Source: a virus. From it: a DNA stretch of 41,267 bases. The stretch lies in the IMG/VR virus record IMGVR_UViG_3300049048_000044, positions 1-41,267 of that record; one strand, 5' to 3'. The translations under genes and the position numbers were made by a program. The notes under the pieces were generated by a model that did not search any database, was not told the origin of the DNA, and saw nothing but the letters and a program-made list of their open reading frames with translations. This document shows, in pieces, positions 4,711 to 12,276 of the stretch (its first letter is position 1; the number at the start of each line of letters is the position of its first letter).

Positions 4711-6231
4711 ATGCACCAGCCACTGAGGCCCTACCAGCAAGACGGGATCGCGGACGTCCGCCATTCCCTTGCCGCCGGACATCGCTCCGTCCTGTTCCAG
4801 CTTCCGACGGGAGCCGGGAAGACCCGTATCGCCGCCGAGCTTTGCCGCATGGCGTCCGCGAAGCGTTCCCGCGTCCTGTTTCTCGCGCCACGCCGCGAGC
4901 TGATCACGCAGGCCGCCCAGGCGTTCACGCGCCAAGGGCTGTGGCCGGGCGTGATCATGGCCGGTGAGCCGATGAAGCGCACCGCCGACCTGCAGGTGGC
5001 GAGCTTCGACACCCTGCATGCGCGGGCGATCCGTTCGACGCGCATGGCGATGCCCGAGGCAGGCCTGGTAATCGTGGACGAGGCGCACCTGAGCCTAGCC
5101 GAGACCCGTCGCGCGATCATCGAGCACTACCGCGACGCCCGCATCGTCGGCCTGACCGCCACCCCCGCACGCAGCGACGGCCGGGGCATGGGCGAGCTCT
5201 ACGACGACCTGGTCATGGGCCCGAGCATCCGGCATCTGGTCGACGAGGGGCACCTCGTCCCGCTGCGGTATTTCGCGCCGACCGAGCCCGACCTTTCCGC
5301 GCTCAAGACCAACCGCGACGGCGACTACGTCGAGAACGGACTGGCGAAGCGGATGGACACGCCGCAGTTGGTGGGCGACATCGTCGAGAACTGGATGCGG
5401 ATCGCGCGCCATCGCCTCACGGTCGTCTTCTGTGTCAACCGGGCCCACAGCCGGCACGTGCGCGACCGCTTCCTCGCCGAGGGCATCCGCGCCGAGCACC
5501 TCGACGGCGAGACGCCGGTCGACGAGCGGGCCGCGATCCTCGCCCGGGTCCGGTCGGGCGAGACGCAGGTGCTGTGCAACGTGTTCGTCGCCAGCTACGG
5601 GCTCGACATTCCGACGCTCGACTGCGCCGTGCTCGCGCGGCCGACGAAGAACATCGCGCTGTACCTGCAGACGATCGGACGGGTGATGCGAACCTCGGAG
5701 GGCAAGCGCGACGCCCTCGTGATCGACCACGCCGGCGCGGTGAAGGAGAACGGGTTCGCCGACGACTTCATCCCGTGGAGCCTGGACGCCGAGGGCAAGG
5801 TCAAGGACCGGAAGCTGGCGCTGTCGCGGGAGAAGACCGAGCCCAAGCCGGTGACCTGCCCGCGGTGCTCGGTCCAGTTCGCCGGCCGCCGCGACTGCCC
5901 CGGATGCGGGTTCGCGTGCATCCCGCCGACCGCGGCGATCCCGACCCATGCCGCAGACCTGGTCGAGCTCGAGCGCGTGGCGAAGAAGGACAACCGCGAA
6001 GCCACGTGGGAGGACAAACAGCGGTTCATCGCCGGCTTGCGCGCCTTCGCCGCCGAGCACGGGCACGCCTCGGGCTGGGTCGCCCACAAGTACCGCGCGA
6101 AGTTCGGCGTGTGGCCGAACGACGCCCGGCTGCAGGACGTCCCTCCCGCGCCGTACAGCGACGAGCTCCGCAGCTGGCTGAAGTCGCAGCAGATCCGCTG
6201 GGCGAAGTCCAAGCAGAGGGCCGCGGCATGA
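4711..6231 (+). CDS. Superfamily 2 DEAH helicase with C-terminal zinc ribbon (506 aa)
   Basis: A full helicase: Q-motif-like start (R-P-Y-Q-Q-D-G), Walker A PTGAGKT (32-38), DEAH box (123-126), motif III TATP (149-152) and motif VI QTIGRVMR (320-327). Four cysteines at about 383, 386, 396 and 399 form a zinc ribbon, followed by a C-terminal domain of about 100 residues. ATP-driven unwinding or remodelling of DNA is the expected activity. Encoded immediately before the primase (4-bp overlap), it is probably the phage replication helicase, though SF2 rather than the DnaB type. It resembles helicases found beside Toprim primases in many siphoviruses of high-GC proteobacteria. Confidence 0.92.
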   Translation: MHQPLRPYQQDGIADVRHSLAAGHRSVLFQLPTGAGKTRIAAELCRMASAKRSRVLFLAPRRELITQAAQAFTRQGLWPGVIMAGEPMKRTADLQVASFDTLHARAIRSTRMAMPEAGLVIVDEAHLSLAETRRAIIEHYRDARIVGLTATPARSDGRGMGELYDDLVMGPSIRHLVDEGHLVPLRYFAPTEPDLSALKTNRDGDYVENGLAKRMDTPQLVGDIVENWMRIARHRLTVVFCVNRAHSRHVRDRFLAEGIRAEHLDGETPVDERAAILARVRSGETQVLCNVFVASYGLDIPTLDCAVLARPTKNIALYLQTIGRVMRTSEGKRDALVIDHAGAVKENGFADDFIPWSLDAEGKVKDRKLALSREKTEPKPVTCPRCSVQFAGRRDCPGCGFACIPPTAAIPTHAADLVELERVAKKDNREATWEDKQRFIAGLRAFAAEHGHASGWVAHKYRAKFGVWPNDARLQDVPPAPYSDELRSWLKSQQIRWAKSKQRAAA

Positions 6232-7121
6232 AGGCGCGCGAACTCGCACAGGGGAAGTGGCGGGCAGTGCTCCCGCTGCTCGGGGTTTCCAAGGACGTCC
6301 TCGACGGGAAGCACCACCCGTGCCCGTCGACCGGGCAGGGCGAGGACCGATTCCGCTTCGCCGACCGCAACGGATCGGGGAACTACTTCTGCGACTGCAG
6401 CGATGGCACGAAGGGTGGGCTGGGCCTGGTGATGTGCTGCAAGGGCATCGGCTACGCCGAGGCGGCGAAGGAGGTCGAGGCGATCGTCGGCCGTGCGGAA
6501 GCGGACCCGCCGCGCGAGAAGCGCGACCCGAGGCCCGCGCTCAAGCGGGTACAGGAACGCCTCAAGCCGGTCGGGTTCACCGTCCGGCGCTACCTGCAGG
6601 ACCGCGGGCTGCAGGTAGCGCCCGGGCTCCGCCAGGCGCGCCTGCGCTACTGGGACGGTCCGAAGAGCCTCGGTGACTTCGACTGCATGGTCGGGAAGAT
6701 CGTCGACGCAAATGGCAAGCCCCAGAGCTTCCACGTCACCTACCTCGACGGCGCCGCCAAGGCCAACGTGCCTTCCTCGAAGAAGGTGATGACGCCCGTC
6801 GAAACGATCACCGGCTGCGCGATCCGGCTCTATCCGGCCGCGGTGCACATCGGGATCGCCGAGGGGATCGAGACCGCTATCGCCGCCCACCTGCTGTCGG
6901 GCCTGCCGGTTTGGTCCGTGATGAATGCCCACGGGATCGAGAGCTTCGACCCTCCGGCCGGCGTTGAGCAGGTCACGGTGTTCGCCGACCACGACGAGAC
7001 CTACACCGGCCAGGCCGCGGCGTTTGCGTGCGCCAAGCGACTCGCTCGCCAGGGAGTCGCGGTGGACGTGCGCGTCCCTGACCGAGGCGACTGGAACGAC
7101 GTCCTGCGAGGTGCCGCATGA
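6228..7121 (+). CDS. Toprim primase with zinc-binding N-terminus (297 aa)
   Basis: The ATG at 6228 overlaps the helicase stop (ATGA). The N-terminus has a zinc-binding primase pattern: H-P-C-P about residues 30-33, then C55 and C57, with the G-E-D-R-F-R-F stretch typical of P4-like primases. The C-terminal part is a Toprim domain with G-I-A-E-G-I-E-T-A and F-A-D-H-D-E, which carry the metal-binding acidic residues. The family makes RNA primers or acts as a primase-helicase accessory. The protein lacks the large helicase domain of P4 alpha, and the separate upstream SF2 gene may supply that function. Confidence 0.88.
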   Translation: MKARELAQGKWRAVLPLLGVSKDVLDGKHHPCPSTGQGEDRFRFADRNGSGNYFCDCSDGTKGGLGLVMCCKGIGYAEAAKEVEAIVGRAEADPPREKRDPRPALKRVQERLKPVGFTVRRYLQDRGLQVAPGLRQARLRYWDGPKSLGDFDCMVGKIVDANGKPQSFHVTYLDGAAKANVPSSKKVMTPVETITGCAIRLYPAAVHIGIAEGIETAIAAHLLSGLPVWSVMNAHGIESFDPPAGVEQVTVFADHDETYTGQAAAFACAKRLARQGVAVDVRVPDRGDWNDVLRGAA

Positions 7122-7324
7122 GCATGACCGTGGAAGAAGCGCGCGCGGCGGTAGAGAGCACACGGCGCGCGATCGAAAGCGAGTTGTCCACGCTTGTCGT
7201 GCGACTTGGCCCTGGCTGGGACGTCCAGCTTTCCACCTCATGGATTGACGTCACACCGATGGACGGAGGTCGCTACGAAGTGCCCCGCGTCCAAATCGAA
7301 GCAAAGCTGGATGTGCGCTCATGA
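7118..7324 (+). CDS. Hypothetical protein (68 aa)
   Basis: The ATG at 7118 overlaps the primase stop; a second Met follows at residue 3. An amphipathic helix (residues 5-28) is followed by beta strands. No Cys, no membrane segment, no known family. It lies inside a continuous chain of overlapping replication genes, which supports it being translated. Confidence 0.62.
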   Translation: MSMTVEEARAAVESTRRAIESELSTLVVRLGPGWDVQLSTSWIDVTPMDGGRYEVPRVQIEAKLDVRS

Positions 7325-7509
7325 CCGCCACCTACTGCCTCGGCGGGTTCGCTCAGACGATTCGCGCCCTCAAGCCCGACAGCTGGCGTGAGGCGCTCAG
7401 CCAAATCCCCGAGAAGTGCACCCGCGGCTGCGGCGTGGACTGCCGGAAGGTGTGCCGCGACTACGCGGCGATGCAGTACCGGATTTCGAAGGGGAGGGGC
7501 CGGAAATGA
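7321..7509 (+). CDS. Small cysteine-rich protein (62 aa)
   Basis: The start overlaps the previous stop (ATGA at 7321) and the stop overlaps the next ATG. The centre has a cluster C-T-R-G-C-G-V-D-C-R-K-V-C (about residues 33-45), four Cys in thirteen residues, probably a zinc or structural site. The tail is strongly basic. Function is unknown; a small nucleic-acid-binding protein is a reasonable guess from the basic, Cys-rich character. Confidence 0.62.
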   Translation: MTATYCLGGFAQTIRALKPDSWREALSQIPEKCTRGCGVDCRKVCRDYAAMQYRISKGRGRK

Positions 7510-7913
7510 AGCATTCGACCGGACGCATGACGGTCGCCGATTCGGCGTACGTCGAAGCGTGCAAGACCTGGGAGTGCGTCGCGTGCTCCATCCGCGAAAA
7601 GTCCGAGGACTGCCCTCCGTTCTTCGTGCCGTTCATGGGCTGCGACTTCCACCACTTCAAGTCGGGGAACGTTCGCATCGGCCACCTTTGGGGCGTCGGG
7701 CTCTGTGCCTGGCACCACCGGGGCATCGGCATCGAGGGCTGGACGCCGGCAGCCATGCGTCGCCATTTCGGACCGTCGCTGATGGACGGCTCCCAGACCT
7801 TCCACAAGGCCTACGGCTACGACCCCGACCTGCTGGAAGCTCAGGACGCGATCCTCGCGCTCTACGGCGCCACGCCGCCCCAGCGCCCCGAGAACCGGAG
7901 GTGGGCGGCATGA
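7506..7913 (+). CDS. Ref-like HNH nuclease (135 aa)
   Basis: The sequence has a paired C-V-A-C (24-27), then C-D-F-H-H (46-50), R-I-G-H-L (58-61) and C-A-W-H-H-R-G (67-73), then G-P-S-L and F-H-K-A-Y-G-Y. This is the pattern of the phage P1 Ref family (recombination enhancement function), zinc-containing HNH-like nucleases that cut DNA at RecA-formed displacement loops. The ATG at 7506 overlaps the upstream stop. Placement between primase and resolvase genes fits a role in recombination-dependent replication or repair. The family call rests on the motif pattern, without a database search. Confidence 0.8.
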   Translation: MKHSTGRMTVADSAYVEACKTWECVACSIREKSEDCPPFFVPFMGCDFHHFKSGNVRIGHLWGVGLCAWHHRGIGIEGWTPAAMRRHFGPSLMDGSQTFHKAYGYDPDLLEAQDAILALYGATPPQRPENRRWAA

Positions 7914-8431
7914 CGCTGATGAGCCAGATCGTCCCGAAGTACCGCATGCGCCGGCAGCGGGTGACGACTCCGCTGTACGACTGCGGCGAGGCGGGCATGC
8001 TCACCGTCCGGCAGATCGCCAGCCTCACCGGGCTCTGCAAACAGTCGGTTCAGGGGCGCATCGACCGCGGACTCACGGGAGCCCAGCTTGTCGCGCCGCC
8101 GCTGACCCGCAGCCTCCGCGTGCCGACCTACGACTGCGGCTCCGCGGGCTTCCTGACCACCGCGCAGATCGCCAAGCGCACCGGCCTGACGCACAGCGGT
8201 GCGACCCGCCGCGTGCTGATGGGGATCCGTGGCGCTGCGCTGCTGGTGCCGAAGAAGGCTGACCGGACAGAGCAACCAGCCCGCGGGAGCCTGCTGCGCG
8301 CCCTGCGCATCGCCCGCGCGTTCCCGGATCGGGTGCCGACGATGTCCGAACTGCAGCGCGCCGTGCCGATGAGCCGGAGCAACGCCGCCCGTTGGCAGGC
8401 CGCCATGCGCGACCTGATGGAGGGCAAATGA
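7910..8431 (+). CDS. DNA-binding protein with two tandem HTH repeats (173 aa)
   Basis: Two 43-residue repeats lie at about 21-63 and 72-114, each beginning Y-D-C-G, followed by L-T and a Q-I-A helix-turn-helix core, and ending in a short basic arm and L-V-P or L-V-A-P. A third helix-turn-helix-like segment follows at about 140-170 (M-S-E-L-Q-R-A-V-P-M-S-R). The design suggests recognition of a tandem or extended DNA site, such as an origin or a transcript-control region. The start overlaps the Ref-like stop (ATGA). I know similar single-repeat units in phage regulators but not this arrangement, so the role is open. Confidence 0.72.
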   Translation: MTLMSQIVPKYRMRRQRVTTPLYDCGEAGMLTVRQIASLTGLCKQSVQGRIDRGLTGAQLVAPPLTRSLRVPTYDCGSAGFLTTAQIAKRTGLTHSGATRRVLMGIRGAALLVPKKADRTEQPARGSLLRALRIARAFPDRVPTMSELQRAVPMSRSNAARWQAAMRDLMEGK

Positions 8432-9030
8432 CCACTCTCCGAGGCGTGGTGCTCGCCTACCTCAAGCAGGTCGGGCCCAGCATCTGCGATGCAGTCACCC
8501 GCGATACCGGCATGCCCCGGCACAAGGTCGCCAAGGCGCTTTGCGACCTGGTCAAGGACGGCACCGCGGCGAAGCGTGAGGGGCGCCCTGTCGTCTACTC
8601 CTACGTCCGCGACCCGATGCCGATGGCAGAGCGCGCCATCCGGGCTACCCTCGCTGCCGAGGCCTACCGCGCCACCGTGCGGCTGACGCCGGAGCAGAAG
8701 AAGGCGAAGCGCTCGGCCCTGTCGAAGTCGTACTACGAGCGGCACAAGACCCGGCTGATCGAGAGGAAGGCAGAGCGTCGAAGGGAAGCGTCCAGGCTCG
8801 CCCCGCCGAAGCCCAAGCCGAGCAGGCGCCTAAAAGAGGATGCGGCGTTCACTCCGGCAGCGGTGAAGCTGTCGCCGGTCGACAAGTCGGCCCTGCCCGA
8901 CACCGAGGCATGGCTGGCCGCAAACGCCGACCGCCTCGTCCGGTTGGAGCCGGGTGCGAGCAGCCAGCCGCGGGACAAGCTGACGGCGGCACAGCGCCGC
9001 ATGGTGCTGGGCTTCGAGGTGGCGGCATGA
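8428..9030 (+). CDS. Winged-helix protein with basic linker (200 aa)
   Basis: Residues about 1-65 look like a winged helix (short helices, then A-K-R-E-G-R-P-V-V-Y-S-Y as the wing). Residues 95-140 are highly basic (many Lys and Arg with an S-Y-Y-E-R-H-K segment) and the C-terminus is a short helical domain. It overlaps its neighbours by 4 bp on both sides. By fold and place it could be a replication initiator-like DNA binder, as lambda O is, or a transcription factor. No iterons are visible inside the gene, so an O-type role is not supported directly. Confidence 0.65.
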   Translation: MTTLRGVVLAYLKQVGPSICDAVTRDTGMPRHKVAKALCDLVKDGTAAKREGRPVVYSYVRDPMPMAERAIRATLAAEAYRATVRLTPEQKKAKRSALSKSYYERHKTRLIERKAERRREASRLAPPKPKPSRRLKEDAAFTPAAVKLSPVDKSALPDTEAWLAANADRLVRLEPGASSQPRDKLTAAQRRMVLGFEVAA

Positions 9031-9485
9031 GGATCCTCGCCGTCGACCCGGGTACGACGTACTCCGGCTGGTGCGTCTGGGACGGCGCCGTGCATGCCTT
9101 CGGCGTCGACGCCAATGCGGAGGTGCTGGCGATGCTCTCTGCCAACACGCAGGGCGCCGACGTCGTGGCGCTCGAGATGGTCGCCAGCTACGGCATGCCG
9201 GTGGGGGCGGAAGTCTTCCGCACGGTCTGGTGGACGGGTCGCTTCGCCGAGGCGTGGATCCGACACCGTGGCGAGCACCCGATCGAGGTCTTCCGAAAGG
9301 AAGTGAAGCTCCACCACTGCCTCAACGCCCGGGCCAAGGACGCGAACGTCCGCCAGGCGCTGATCGATCGGCTAGGCCCGAAAGGGACCAAGAGCGAGCC
9401 GGGGCCCACATACGGAATCACCAGCCATGTCTGGCCCGCCCTCGCGGTGGCGCTGTACGTCGCAGACACACAGGGGGACGCATGA
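9027..9485 (+). CDS. RuvC-like Holliday junction resolvase (152 aa)
   Basis: The protein starts with an RNase H-fold strand carrying a catalytic aspartate (I-L-A-V-D-P-G-T, D7). A second strand ends in an acidic residue (V-V-A-L-E, E50), and a later K-D segment near 104-105 may supply another metal ligand. The order and size match phage RuvC-like endonucleases, which resolve branched DNA before packaging. The ATG at 9027 overlaps the preceding stop. Neighbouring Ref-like and replication genes support a DNA-processing role. The exact subfamily is not fixed. Confidence 0.8.
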   Translation: MRILAVDPGTTYSGWCVWDGAVHAFGVDANAEVLAMLSANTQGADVVALEMVASYGMPVGAEVFRTVWWTGRFAEAWIRHRGEHPIEVFRKEVKLHHCLNARAKDANVRQALIDRLGPKGTKSEPGPTYGITSHVWPALAVALYVADTQGDA

Positions 9486-10012
9486 CGATCGACGAGTTGC
9501 GCAACTGGCTCCGCCTCTGGGGCCGCACGTACGGGGAGCGGGCGGCAGACTTTGCGGACATCGACCGGGACAGCCCGGACGTCCACCCACTGGCGGTGGC
9601 GAGGCACTTCGCGCCGGGAAGCCGGACTGCGGTTGCCTTGGCTTCCCGTCGGGACGGTTCCAGCCGCCGCAAGCACATGGCTCGGGACTTGGCTGCCTGC
9701 GGCATTCGGGTGATCCCGGTGACGTTCGTCGACCCGGTAGCGGGGACATCGAGCTCCCGCGGCAGCTACGCAGCCCCGCCGCTGGCGCCGGCCCGTGTCC
9801 TCGAGATCCAAGCGCAGGTGATGCGGATGGTCGAGGACTTTCCGCGGTGGGGGTTGTCTCTGCAGGCGCAGTACTGCATCCGCGGCGCGCGTGGTGACAA
9901 GGCCGACTGGGTGGCCTCCATGCTCAAGGAAAAGGTGACGCCGCGCGACTATCGGACCTATCTCGACGGCGCCCACGTTTTCCTGCTCGGCCGGCTCACC
10001 GCTGCGGCATGA
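9482..10012 (+). CDS. Q-like late antiterminator (176 aa)
   Basis: Last gene of the rightward early operon, followed at once by a strong promoter and a terminator, exactly where lambda Q lies relative to pR'. The N-terminus (L-R-N-W-L-R-L-W-G-R) and the H-P-L-A pattern resemble small Q-type proteins of proteobacterial phages. The C-terminus (L-S-L-Q-A-Q-Y-C-I-R-G then L-L-G-R-L) has the helical look of a degenerate helix-turn-helix. There is no zinc finger. Identification rests mainly on position and these patterns. It would load at the 10054-10100 region and let polymerase read through the late terminators. Confidence 0.6.
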   Translation: MTIDELRNWLRLWGRTYGERAADFADIDRDSPDVHPLAVARHFAPGSRTAVALASRRDGSSRRKHMARDLAACGIRVIPVTFVDPVAGTSSSRGSYAAPPLAPARVLEIQAQVMRMVEDFPRWGLSLQAQYCIRGARGDKADWVASMLKEKVTPRDYRTYLDGAHVFLLGRLTAAA

Positions 10013-10053
10013 GCGCCGCTTGCACAGCGCGCGCACATCTCCGTCACAGGGTG

Positions 10054-10083
10054 TTGACATTTGGCGCCAACCGGCCCTAGAGT
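10054..10083 (+). promoter_or_regulatory. Late promoter, pR'-like
   Basis: TTGACA (10054-10059) is a perfect -35 box. After 18 bp comes TAGAGT (10078-10083) as -10; a 17-bp spacing gives CTAGAG. It sits in the gap right after the Q-like gene and 27 bp before a terminator hairpin, so the initial transcript would be only a few dozen bases unless polymerase is modified. This is the strongest sigma70-like promoter I can see in the window and should drive the whole late operon. Confidence 0.75.
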
Positions 10084-10109
10084 AGGCGCAAGCTAGAGAA
10101 ATTGCCCCC

Positions 10110-10141
10110 AAGCCCCGCCCAGCGCGGGGCTTCGTCGTTTT
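10110..10141 (+). terminator. tR'-like intrinsic terminator
   Basis: AAGCCCCGC (10110-10118) and GCGGGGCTT (10124-10132) form a perfect 9-bp stem with a 5-nt loop, followed by CGTCGTTTT. It lies directly downstream of the late promoter and upstream of every late gene, the lambda pR'-tR' layout. It would stop late transcription until the Q-like protein acts. Confidence 0.8.
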
Positions 10142-10183
10142 CGGGGTCCGGCTCCTCTCTCCGCCGGGTGTGGCCCCGTCTTT
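10142..10183 (+). terminator. Second, weaker terminator-like hairpin
   Basis: CGGGG (10142-10146) can pair with CCCCG (10174-10178), and CCGGC (10148-10152) with GCCGG (10163-10167), leaving an asymmetric internal loop, followed by TCTTTCT. It may back up the first terminator. The imperfect stem makes this less certain. Confidence 0.4.
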
Positions 10184-10253
10184 CTACGCCGGCTGCGGGC
10201 CTTGACCCCCGTAAAGCTGCCCTCAGGGCACGCCGGCACCTGTGAGGTGCCAG

Positions 10254-10385
10254 ATGGTCGTCATGGAGCGACAGGAAGACGGGAGCTATCTCGTCTACCG
10301 CGTGTTGCCGTGCCTGCCGTCGGCGCAGGCCGCCGCCGCGGCGCTCGAGCGTGTAGTGCCCGAAGCCTTCGAGGTCGAAGGGTGA
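10254..10385 (+). CDS. Small hypothetical protein (43 aa), first late gene
   Basis: An ATG at 10254 (or the in-frame ATG at 10263) opens a short frame ending in TGA at 10383-10385, which overlaps the GTG of the metallophosphoesterase gene (GTGA). The protein is beta-strand then Ala-rich helix (M-E-R-Q-E-D-G-S-Y-L-V-Y, then A-A-A-A-A-L-E). No family is recognised. The coupled junction and sensible composition argue for a real gene. Confidence 0.45.
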   Translation: MVVMERQEDGSYLVYRVLPCLPSAQAAAAALERVVPEAFEVEG

Positions 10386-11221
10386 AAGGCCGGCGGCACT
10401 ACGTCGTCCCGGACGTGCAATGTCGCCCGGGCGACGTGATGGATCACCTCGACTGGATCGCGCAGGACATCATCCGCCGCAAGCCCGACGTCGTGGTCTG
10501 CATCGGTGATTTCTGGGATCTGCCCAGCCTGTCGAGCTACGCGCCGCCAGGCGGTCTGGAGAAGGAGAACTCCCGGCTCCGGAAAGACATCGACTGCGGC
10601 TTTGAGGCCCTGCAGCGTCTAACGGTGCCGATCTGGAAGGAGTCGAAGCGCCTGGAGGCAAACCACAAGCGCCGTTGGACGCCGCGGCTTGTGTTTACCG
10701 AGGGCAACCACGAGCACCGCATCGCGCGCGTCGCTTCGAGCGATGCACGGTTCGAGGGCGTGGTCGGCACGCATCTGCTGCCGGTGGAGGAATGCGGTTT
10801 CGAGCGCATCCCCTTCGAGCAGCCGGTCGAGATCGACGGCGTCTGGTACGCCCACTACTGGAAGACCGCCCACTCGGCGAGGCCCATCGGCGGAACGATC
10901 GACAACCGGCTCAACAAGCTAGGGTTCTCGTTCGTCCAGGGCCACGAGCAGGGCAAGCGCTACGGCGACAGGCCGCTCGCCAACGGGCGGACGATCCACG
11001 GCGTGGTGGTGGGTTCCTGCTACCTCGGGGTCGAGCACTACCGGGGTCCGCAGGGCGCAAACGAATGGCGCGGCGTGGCGGTGCTGCACGACGTCCGAGA
11101 GGGCGACTTCGAGCCGATGTTCCTGACGCTGCGCTACCTATGCCGCGAGTACGCAGGCGAGGAGCTCTGCGACTACATGGCCAAGCGGTATCCGGGCAAG
11201 GACTGGAGCCACCTGGCATGA
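10382..11221 (+). CDS. Calcineurin-like metallophosphoesterase (279 aa)
   Basis: I use the GTG at 10382, coupled to the small upstream gene; it starts right before V-V-P-D-V-Q-C, the first metal-binding strand. Other signatures are V-V-C-I-G-D-F-W-D (second motif), E-G-N-H-E-H-R (third motif, GNHE), F-V-Q-G-H-E-Q-G and later conserved His. These are the motifs of the two-metal phosphoesterase superfamily. Phage members are found among replication or late genes, and their substrates (nucleotides, RNA or DNA ends) are not well defined. Being the first large gene after the late promoter, it should be expressed with lysis and packaging functions. Confidence 0.85.
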   Translation: MKGRRHYVVPDVQCRPGDVMDHLDWIAQDIIRRKPDVVVCIGDFWDLPSLSSYAPPGGLEKENSRLRKDIDCGFEALQRLTVPIWKESKRLEANHKRRWTPRLVFTEGNHEHRIARVASSDARFEGVVGTHLLPVEECGFERIPFEQPVEIDGVWYAHYWKTAHSARPIGGTIDNRLNKLGFSFVQGHEQGKRYGDRPLANGRTIHGVVVGSCYLGVEHYRGPQGANEWRGVAVLHDVREGDFEPMFLTLRYLCREYAGEELCDYMAKRYPGKDWSHLA

Positions 11222-11421
11222 GCCGGTCGAAGCCAGTTCCCGGTGCCGTCGAGGTGCTGCAGGAAGCGCTCGACTCGGCCAAGGCTGGCGAAGTGACCGA
11301 CGTCTACGTAGCGGTCCGCTACCGCGAGGGCGCCTGGGACACGGATTGGTACACCACAGACATTGATGCGATGGCTTTCGAGCTTCGCAGCGAAACGATC
11401 CGGCTCCGTTCGCGGGGCTGA
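11218..11421 (+). CDS. Hypothetical protein (67 aa)
   Basis: The ATG at 11218 overlaps the phosphoesterase stop. An N-terminal helix (A-V-E-V-L-Q-E-A-L-D-S-A) is followed by strands (V-T-D-V-Y-V-A-V-R-Y) and a C-terminal helix (M-A-F-E-L-R-S-E-T). No family is recognised. A terminator-like hairpin follows (11451-11468), which separates it from the lysis genes. Confidence 0.6.
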   Translation: MSRSKPVPGAVEVLQEALDSAKAGEVTDVYVAVRYREGAWDTDWYTTDIDAMAFELRSETIRLRSRG

Positions 11422-11450
11422 CGGTTCGGCCACGTCGAGAGACGCCGCCA

Positions 11451-11475
11451 GAGGCCCTTCGGGGCCTCGCCTATT
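11451..11475 (+). terminator. Terminator-like hairpin with UUCG loop before the lysis cassette
   Basis: GAGGCCC (11451-11457), TTCG loop, GGGCCTC (11462-11468), then CGCCTATTT. A stable 7-bp stem capped by a UUCG tetraloop. The T-run is weak, so it may be a partial terminator or an mRNA end-stabiliser. It lies 20 bp before the holin start. Confidence 0.55.
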
Positions 11476-11488
11476 TGCAGGACGCGCA

Positions 11489-11725
11489 GTGAAAGACCAT
11501 ACCGCCGAGACCATCGCCTCGTTCGCCACGAAGGCCACCTATTCGGGCGGCGCAACAGCCGTCATCGGGGGCTTCACGGCCAGCGAGATCGCCGCATTCG
11601 TCGGCGCCGCGGTGGCGGTCATTGGCTTGCTTGTGCAGGTCTACTTCAAGGTCCGGACCGATCGACGCGAGGTGGAGCTCCACAAGCATCGTCTCGCCGA
11701 ACTGTCGGAAGGCGACGCGTCGTGA
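11489..11725 (+). CDS. Holin, phage 21 S-like (78 aa)
   Basis: A GTG start at 11489 gives a protein with two membrane segments: a weak, Gly/Ala/Thr-rich first one (about residues 8-28) and a strong second one (about 32-53, E-I-A-A-F-V-G-A-A-V-A-V-I-G), then Q-V-Y-F-K-V-R-T-D-R-R and a charged tail. The N-Y/V-Y-F-K-I/V-R-x-D-R-R junction matches the phage 21 S holin. In that family a weakly hydrophobic first segment can leave the membrane and the holin forms small pinholes that depolarise the cell. This fits the SAR endolysin encoded next, with which it overlaps by 4 bp. Confidence 0.8.
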   Translation: MKDHTAETIASFATKATYSGGATAVIGGFTASEIAAFVGAAVAVIGLLVQVYFKVRTDRREVELHKHRLAELSEGDAS

Positions 11726-12276
11726 GCAAGGCGAAGGCTGCTGGAGCGCTGGTCCTGGGCTCGGCGGCACTCATAGCCTTCCTCGGCGACTGGGAGGGTG
11801 GGCGCGACGTGCGCGGCGACTCGGTGGCCTACGCCGACCGCCTCGCCGGTGGCCTGCCGACGGTGTGCGCGGGGCTCACGCGCCACGTGACCAAGACGCC
11901 GATCGTCGTCGGACAGAAGTGGTCGGCGGCGAAGTGCGATGCCGAGGAAGCGCGGGCCATCGCGGTCATGCAGTCCCGGCTGGTGAGCTGCTTCATCGGC
12001 CCTCCACCGCAGAGCGTGTTCGACGCAGCAAGTTCGCACGCCTGGAACAACGGCCTCTCCGCCACGTGCGGGAGCCTCGCCATGCAGGCGTGGCAGCGTG
12101 GCGACTGGGCCCTCGGCTGCCGTCGGCTTTACCGGTCCGACTCGGGCCGCCCGGTGTGGAGCTACGTGAAGACCGGGCGCCTTCAGCCGAATGGCCGCCC
12201 CGAGATGAAGTTCGTGCAGGGCCTGGCCAACCGGCGGGTCGCTGAGTACCGCATGTGCCTGGAGGGCATCCGATGA
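11722..12276 (+). CDS. SAR endolysin, glycoside hydrolase family 24 lysozyme (184 aa)
   Basis: GTG start overlapping the holin stop. Residues about 4-22 form a mildly hydrophobic Ala/Gly/Leu-rich segment without a cleavage site, as in signal-anchor-release endolysins. Right after it come W-E-G (E25), Y-A-D (D39) and L-P-T-V-C (T47), the E-D/C-T arrangement of T4-like lysozymes. The spacing between E and D is longer than in T4 lysozyme, and G-L-T replaces the usual G-H-T. The enzyme cuts peptidoglycan after release from the membrane on depolarisation. The holin upstream and spanins downstream make the lysis role secure. Confidence 0.88.
   Translation: MSKAKAAGALVLGSAALIAFLGDWEGGRDVRGDSVAYADRLAGGLPTVCAGLTRHVTKTPIVVGQKWSAAKCDAEEARAIAVMQSRLVSCFIGPPPQSVFDAASSHAWNNGLSATCGSLAMQAWQRGDWALGCRRLYRSDSGRPVWSYVKTGRLQPNGRPEMKFVQGLANRRVAEYRMCLEGIR

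Noticed and set aside
5095-7241. Long minus-strand frames opposite helicase and primase
   Set aside because: Low-complexity composition and no motifs; the plus-strand proteins have complete catalytic motifs.
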